Assembly (NCBI GenBank): GCA_012838955.1 | Contig: DUOH01000021.1 | Span: forward strand, 1-64,000 | Direction of reading: 5' to 3' | DNA length: 64,000 nt | From: Bacillota bacterium | Lineage (GTDB): Bacteria > Bacillota > UBA4882 > UBA10575 | Shown here: one piece after another, positions 59,894 through 64,000 of the stretch | How the letters are laid out: every line of letters starts with the position of its first letter | How positions within the stretch are numbered: position 1 is the stretch's first letter | Notes under the pieces: model-generated | Database searches by the model: none | Told to the model about the DNA's origin: nothing | The model's input: only the letters and a program-made list of their open reading frames with translations | Made by a program: the position numbers and the translations under genes

Positions 59894-62113
59894 ATGGATA
59901 ACAAGGAGTTGCGTTCAAATGACCAACCCTCTACCAACCGAGCCAGGAAAAGAGTGAGTTTCACCAATTGGTTACGACAGGTATTAGTCAAGAAACAGAC
60001 GAGAGAGCGGATTCTGGTGGTCACCAGTTTCTTTGCGATCGTGGCCATCCTTCAGATAAATTTGGTGCCGGCAAATTTAGATGTTAAGCTTGGAGAGCCT
60101 AGTCCGGAAGATATTCATGCTCCCCGGGAAGTGATCGACGCGGAAAGAACGCAAGAACTGCAAAAAGAAGCCGCGGATAAGGCCGTTCGGGAGGCCGAGA
60201 ATGAGCTGGAGTATCAAACCATCATGACCAGGGCGGGCACTGAGGCGGAAACCCTAGTGATCGAAGTCTTTAATTTAATCGATCGCAGCCGTCAAGACCT
60301 GGAGGAGCAACGCGCTAAGGGCGATCTTTCTCGGCAAAATCTGGAAGAAGCGCAAGGAGCCCTGATGGGAGTGGCGGAGGGTTTTGCCGAGATGCCTGCG
60401 GATGACTTAAAAACCTTGTTGCTCTTACCAGTGGAGGATTATGAACGGATCAAGAAAAGTGTCAGGCAGATCTTTGTTACGATCGAGACGGAAGAAAAGA
60501 TCGGCTGGCAAAACCTGGACAAGCTGCGCTCGGGGTTGGACCGGTTTATCCTGAGTTATCCTTTGCTTCCCCAGGATGTCAAAGTGGTGCGTTCGATGGT
60601 CAGTTCCATGCTCTTCGTTAACCTGGTGAAGGATGAGGCAAAACTACGTCAACTTCAGGACAAGGTGAGCAAGGAGGTTCCTCCGGTTAAAATTAAAAAA
60701 GGAGAATTAATTATCAGAGAGGGTGACATGATCACTGCCGAAGATATTCAGCTCCTGCGGGAGCTGGCCCTCATCGACAACCAAGGAAATAGGGTTTTAA
60801 TATTCTTTAGCCTGTCCATGTTCTCCTTGTTTTTAATCGGCATCGGACTTTTATATATTTATCATTTTGATAAAAAACTTTTAAAGCAGGAGCGTCAGCT
60901 CTATCTGCTGGCGTTGGTCATCCTGACTGTGCTGGCGGTGGCCAAAGGGCTGAGTTTGTCTAATGTCACGGCTTTAAACTATTTGATTCCTCTTTCTTTT
61001 GCCAGTATCATCTTGACCATTCTGCTTGATCCGAAGACAGCTTGGGTCATGAGTACGCTGCTCAGTTTTTTGGTAGGGATTATTGTAGATTTTAACCTTT
61101 CTTATGCTATATTTTATTTTGTTTCCGGGACAGCTTCGGTTTACTGCATGATCAATATCACTCAGCGAAAAGAGTTGATTCAAAGAGGATTGATCCTAAG
61201 CGGAGTCAATTTTTTGGCTGTGATTACCCTGAATTTGTTGTTTGGAAATAAAAATTTCCTGTCTATGTTGGGCTTTGCGGTGACCGGAGCCTTCAACGGT
61301 ATCCTCTCCACTGCACTGGCCAATGGCTTTTTGCCCTTTTTAGAGCATCTGTTTGGAATGACCTCCGCATTAAGTTTGGTGGAATTGGCTAATCCAAACC
61401 TGCCCTTATTAAAGCGTCTTTTGCTGGAGGCGCCCGGTACGTATCATCACAGTATTATCGTGGGCAATTTGGCGGAAGCGGCCGCTGACGCCATCGGCGC
61501 AGATAGCTTGCTGGTACGGGTGGGAGCTTACTATCATGATGTGGGAAAACTGCGGCGCCCATACTTTTTTATTGAAAACCAGATTGCCCAGGATAATCCC
61601 CATAGCAAGCTCTCTCCCAACCTTAGTACTTTGATCATTACTTCGCATGTCCGGGACGGGGTGGAGCTGGCCAAATCATATGGGGTACCGGAGATGGTCA
61701 TCGATCTAATTGAACAGCACCATGGCACCGATCTGGTGCGCTATTTCTACCAGCGCGCCTCCGAAAAGATACAGGAAGATAAGGAGACTTTGGAGGAGAG
61801 TGGCTTTCATTATCCCGGTCCCAAACCACAGACTAAGGAAGCGGCAGTGGTGATGTTGGCCGACTCGGTGGAAGCGGCGGCCAGGGCGATGGGCAACCCG
61901 TCTTCTGCCCGTTTGGAGGCTATGGTCTCGCAGGTAATCAAAGAACGCTTGGAAAGCGGAGAACTTGATGAGGCCAATCTGACGCTAAGAGATTTAGATA
62001 AGATTAGAACCTCCTTCTTAAAGGTCTTGGGAGGCATATTCCATCATCGGGTTCAATATCCGGAGATTGTGAAAGAGACAGAAAGGAAGAAGGCCAGTGG
62101 GAATAATCGTTAA
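59894..62113 (+). CDS. pgpH: PgpH-type c-di-AMP phosphodiesterase (7TM-HD)
   Basis: The 739-residue protein has an N-terminal membrane segment, an extracytoplasmic 7TMR-HDED domain (about 60-290), seven membrane helices (about 300-480) and a cytoplasmic HD domain. HD residues are visible in YHHSIIVGNLAEAA and RVGAYYHDVGKLRRPYFF, with HVRDGVELAKSYGV following. Relatives degrade the messenger c-di-AMP to pApA. GGGGG precedes the ATG at 59894. The gene corresponds to yqfF of Bacillus subtilis and overlaps ybeY by 17 bp. Confidence 0.95.
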   Translation: MDNKELRSNDQPSTNRARKRVSFTNWLRQVLVKKQTRERILVVTSFFAIVAILQINLVPANLDVKLGEPSPEDIHAPREVIDAERTQELQKEAADKAVREAENELEYQTIMTRAGTEAETLVIEVFNLIDRSRQDLEEQRAKGDLSRQNLEEAQGALMGVAEGFAEMPADDLKTLLLLPVEDYERIKKSVRQIFVTIETEEKIGWQNLDKLRSGLDRFILSYPLLPQDVKVVRSMVSSMLFVNLVKDEAKLRQLQDKVSKEVPPVKIKKGELIIREGDMITAEDIQLLRELALIDNQGNRVLIFFSLSMFSLFLIGIGLLYIYHFDKKLLKQERQLYLLALVILTVLAVAKGLSLSNVTALNYLIPLSFASIILTILLDPKTAWVMSTLLSFLVGIIVDFNLSYAIFYFVSGTASVYCMINITQRKELIQRGLILSGVNFLAVITLNLLFGNKNFLSMLGFAVTGAFNGILSTALANGFLPFLEHLFGMTSALSLVELANPNLPLLKRLLLEAPGTYHHSIIVGNLAEAAADAIGADSLLVRVGAYYHDVGKLRRPYFFIENQIAQDNPHSKLSPNLSTLIITSHVRDGVELAKSYGVPEMVIDLIEQHHGTDLVRYFYQRASEKIQEDKETLEESGFHYPGPKPQTKEAAVVMLADSVEAAARAMGNPSSARLEAMVSQVIKERLESGELDEANLTLRDLDKIRTSFLKVLGGIFHHRVQYPEIVKETERKKASGNNR

Positions 62114-62564
62114 TAATGAGCAAACCGAGGTCCCGATCGATGAATCGTTGCTTGTATCCTTAACAAGAATAGTGGAGAGCGTTTTATCCGCCCACCAAAA
62201 AAGCGAGTCCGAGGTGGGGATCATCCTGACTGATCGAGAGACTATCCACCAGTTAAACAGGGATTACCGTCAGGTGGACGCCCCCACGGACGTACTGTCT
62301 TTTGCCTTAAGCGAGGGTAATGAGGGGCCGCAAGCGGAATTCATACCGGACCTGTTGGGAGATGTGATTATCTGTATTCCCAAAGCGCAAGAACAAGCCG
62401 GGGAATACGGTCATTCTTTTGAACGGGAAGTTCTGTACCTGGCGGTACATGGTATTTTACATCTATTGGGTTATGATCACCAAACAGCCGAGGAAAAAGA
62501 GGTAATGCGGGCGGAGGAAGAACGGTTTTTGACTACTCAAGGATGGTCCCGGCGCCATGGATAA
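62097..62564 (+). CDS. ybeY: Endoribonuclease YbeY
   Basis: YbeY is a zinc endoribonuclease needed for 16S rRNA 3' maturation and ribosome quality control. The 155-residue protein has VDAPTDVLSFAL and the metal site LAVHGILHLLGYDH, matching HGxLHLxGYDH. Start is GTG 62097, overlapping pgpH by 17 bp, with AGGAAGAAGG upstream. dgkA starts inside its end by 8 bp, showing tight coupling within the operon. Confidence 0.96.
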   Translation: MGIIVNNEQTEVPIDESLLVSLTRIVESVLSAHQKSESEVGIILTDRETIHQLNRDYRQVDAPTDVLSFALSEGNEGPQAEFIPDLLGDVIICIPKAQEQAGEYGHSFEREVLYLAVHGILHLLGYDHQTAEEKEVMRAEEERFLTTQGWSRRHG

Positions 62565-63279
62565 AAGGACAAGCAACCGGAATTTAGTCGACAGTTTTGA
62601 ACGGGCGATCACAGGGGTTGTATACTGTTTACGCACGCAGAGAAACTTCCGCCTGCATTTTTTCGCTGCTGTTCTGTCGCTTTTCAGCAGTGTCTGGTTT
62701 CATCTGACCAAGGCGGAGCTACTCTTGGTCTTTATGGCTATTACTTTTGTTTGGGTGACGGAGATTATCAATACTGCGATCGAGGTCACCATCGATTTGG
62801 TTACGAAAAGAAAATACCACCCACTGGCCGCCATTGCAAAAGATGTATCAGCTGGCGGTGTTTTAGTAGCCGCTGCAAACGCGGTGGTCGTTGGGTATAT
62901 GGTGTTTTTTCCCAAGATTACTCCTTCCATTCCTTTAGTGATTGAGAAGATCAGAAACTCGCCGGCTCATCTAACAGCGATCACCCTCGGATTCCTCGTT
63001 TTCCTAGTAATTACCTTAAAAATTATTACCGGAAGAGGACGGCCTTTCTCCGGCGGAATGCCCAGCGGTCACAGTGCTCTTGGTTTTTCCCTGGCGACAG
63101 CGGTGATCTTCATCACCAGTAACGGGTTGGTCGCGATTTTAGTCCTTCTCCTCAGTCTGTTAGTGGCTCAGAGCAGGGTGGAGAGTGGAATCCACAGTAT
63201 TACAGAGGTGGTGGTAGGCGCCGCCTTGGGTATTCTTTTTACCATCTTAATCTTTCAACTTTATAAACAATTGGGGTGA
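62557..63279 (+). CDS. dgkA: Fused diacylglycerol/undecaprenol kinase and PAP2-type phosphatase
   Basis: The 240-residue membrane protein joins two activities acting on lipid head groups. The N-terminal part (about 1-120) is a DgkA-type kinase with NFRLHFFAAVL and WVTEIINTAIEVTIDLV. In Gram-positive bacteria this kinase phosphorylates undecaprenol. The C-terminal part (about 125-240) is a PAP2 phosphatase with KIITGRGRPF, GMPSGHSALGF and SRVESGIHSITEVV, so its three catalytic motifs are present. A kinase-phosphatase fusion could set the level of the carrier lipid used in wall synthesis. Such fusions exist in some clostridia. The gene overlaps ybeY by 8 bp. Confidence 0.93.
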   Translation: MDKRTSNRNLVDSFERAITGVVYCLRTQRNFRLHFFAAVLSLFSSVWFHLTKAELLLVFMAITFVWVTEIINTAIEVTIDLVTKRKYHPLAAIAKDVSAGGVLVAAANAVVVGYMVFFPKITPSIPLVIEKIRNSPAHLTAITLGFLVFLVITLKIITGRGRPFSGGMPSGHSALGFSLATAVIFITSNGLVAILVLLLSLLVAQSRVESGIHSITEVVVGAALGILFTILIFQLYKQLG

Positions 63280-63284
63280 TAATT

Positions 63285-63728
63285 ATGTCAAAACCAGATT
63301 CGGTCTTGACCGAGGAGCAAACCCGTACTTTACTGAAGAAAGCGGAAGGCGCGATGAAGCACGCCTATATTCCTTATTCCCATTACCCAGTGGGGGCCGC
63401 CATCCTTACCGGAAGCGGGCGGATCTATACAGGCTGTAATATAGAGAATTCTTCCTATGGCGCTACGATCTGTGCGGAGCGGGTGGCCGCTTGTTCTGCG
63501 GTGGCCGCCGGAGATTTGCCTTTTCGGGCTTTGGCTGTGGTTACCGATAGTGAAGAACCCGGGCCGCCGTGCGGTATTTGTCGTCAGTTTTTATCGGAAT
63601 TTGTCGATGATTTACCCATAATTATGGCTAATCTAAAAGGGAAAATAAAAAAAGGAAACCTTCGTGCCTACCTTCCTGCCGCTTTTACCGGAGCATTCAT
63701 CAAGGATAGGGAAGGGGAGATGGAATGA
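63285..63728 (+). CDS. cdd: Cytidine deaminase
   Basis: Cdd deaminates cytidine and deoxycytidine to uridine forms for pyrimidine salvage. The 147-residue protein has [13 protein letters not shown], the zinc and catalytic segment [18 protein letters not shown], with the glutamate acting as proton shuttle, and [15 protein letters not shown] with the other zinc cysteines. GGGGTGAT precedes the ATG at 63285; GTG 63276 is possible but has poorer spacing. The stop overlaps era by four bases. Confidence 0.95.
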   Translation: MSKPDSVLTEEQTRTLLKKAEGAMKHAYIPYSHYPVGAAILTGSGRIYTGCNIENSSYGATICAERVAACSAVAAGDLPFRALAVVTDSEEPGPPCGICRQFLSEFVDDLPIIMANLKGKIKKGNLRAYLPAAFTGAFIKDREGEME

Positions 63729-64000
63729 CCGATTTTCGTTCGGGTTTTATCGGTATAGTAGGACGTCCCAATGTGGGCAAGTCTACCCTGGTTAATGCCC
63801 TCGTGGGAGAGAAGATCGTCATTTCTGCCGCTAAACCTCAGACTACTAGGCAAAGGATTAGGGTGATCTTAACCACCAAGCAGGCGCAGGTTATCTTCTA
63901 TGATACCCCCGGCTTACATAAACCTCAGCATAAGCTGGGCGAAGAGATGAATAAAGCCGCTCTGAACACCTTTAAATTGGTGGATGCCGTTCTATGGTTG
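63725..64000 (+). CDS. era: GTPase Era (partial, cut by window end)
   Basis: Era is an essential GTPase that helps assemble the 30S ribosomal subunit. Only its first 92 codons are in the window. They show the G1 loop [14 protein letters not shown], switch I region [12 protein letters not shown] and G3 motif [12 protein letters not shown]. The ATG at 63725 overlaps the cdd stop (ATGA), completing the yqfC-yqfD-phoH-pgpH-ybeY-dgkA-cdd-era order seen in Bacillus subtilis. The KH domain lies outside. Confidence 0.97.
   Translation, partial: MTDFRSGFIGIVGRPNVGKSTLVNALVGEKIVISAAKPQTTRQRIRVILTTKQAQVIFYDTPGLHKPQHKLGEEMNKAALNTFKLVDAVLWL

Overview
The window reads as the chromosome of a spore-forming, probably anaerobic member of the Bacillota (Clostridia or Limnochordia-like). 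The evidence is the sporulation genes (yqfC, yqfD, a cwlD-type amidase), the gene order yqfC-yqfD-phoH-pgpH-ybeY-dgkA-cdd-era known from Bacillus and clostridia, strong Shine-Dalgarno sequences with many GTG and TTG starts, an agr-type quorum-sensing locus, a Na+-pumping decarboxylase beta subunit and a two-subunit class I fumarase. Two small envelope proteins hint at an outer membrane: an SLH/coiled-coil/C-terminal-helix protein resembling Omp-alpha tethers, and a small beta-barrel-like protein ending in aromatic residues. That inference is tentative. I saw no insertion sequence, prophage or CRISPR array.

Layout. 1-2618: end of a Crp/Fnr-type regulator, a candidate structured RNA with its own terminator, a minus-strand Gfo/Idh/MocA oxidoreductase and a stand-alone CheR. 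2710-5886: acpS, nnr and alr. 6208-9194: an AT-rich agr-like locus with agrB, a 38-codon agrD, an AgrC-like membrane protein that has lost its phospho-acceptor histidine, and a 119-aa protein of unknown function; no response regulator is seen. 9445-17228: a decarboxylase pump beta/gamma pair, a minus-strand Wzz-like protein, a PaaK-type ligase with an ACT protein, a beta-barrel-like protein, corA and a nucleotidyltransferase. 17351-24263: a consensus promoter and c-di-GMP-I riboswitch with terminator, then a cell-surface cluster (lipoprotein, DUF4330-like protein, O-antigen-ligase-like protein, CsaB, WecG/TagA, YitT, SLH protein).

24403-29313: his operon hisG-D-B-(hisH relic)-A-F-IE; the hisH position holds only about 30 codons that look like its remains. 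29335-38401: pcrA, AMIN-domain amidase, glmL/mutL-like gene, fumarase alpha and beta, rph, XTP pyrophosphatase and a YfcE-type phosphoesterase. 38465-41667: tRNA-Pro and tRNA-Gly, a zinc-ribbon protein, an HD-GYP c-di-GMP phosphodiesterase and a small membrane protein. 41781-50906: secD, secF, lapA-like, recJ, relA, dtd and a DUF4139-like protein. 51018-55752: tRNA-Leu followed by a three-way-junction terminator, glutaredoxin-like and thioredoxin-reductase-like genes, an unknown minus-strand gene, a radical SAM protein, an odd noncoding stretch and cwlD. 55868-64000: cca and the yqfC-to-era block; era is cut by the window edge.

Links between genes. CsaB pyruvylates the wall polymer that SLH domains bind, so csaB, the glycosyltransferase and ligase genes and the SLH protein form a coherent surface module, and the c-di-GMP riboswitch upstream could tie it to second-messenger level. 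The HD-GYP protein supplies c-di-GMP turnover, while PgpH (c-di-AMP) and RelA (ppGpp) cover two further nucleotide signals. Coordinates for CDS use the start best supported by a ribosome binding site; alternatives are stated.
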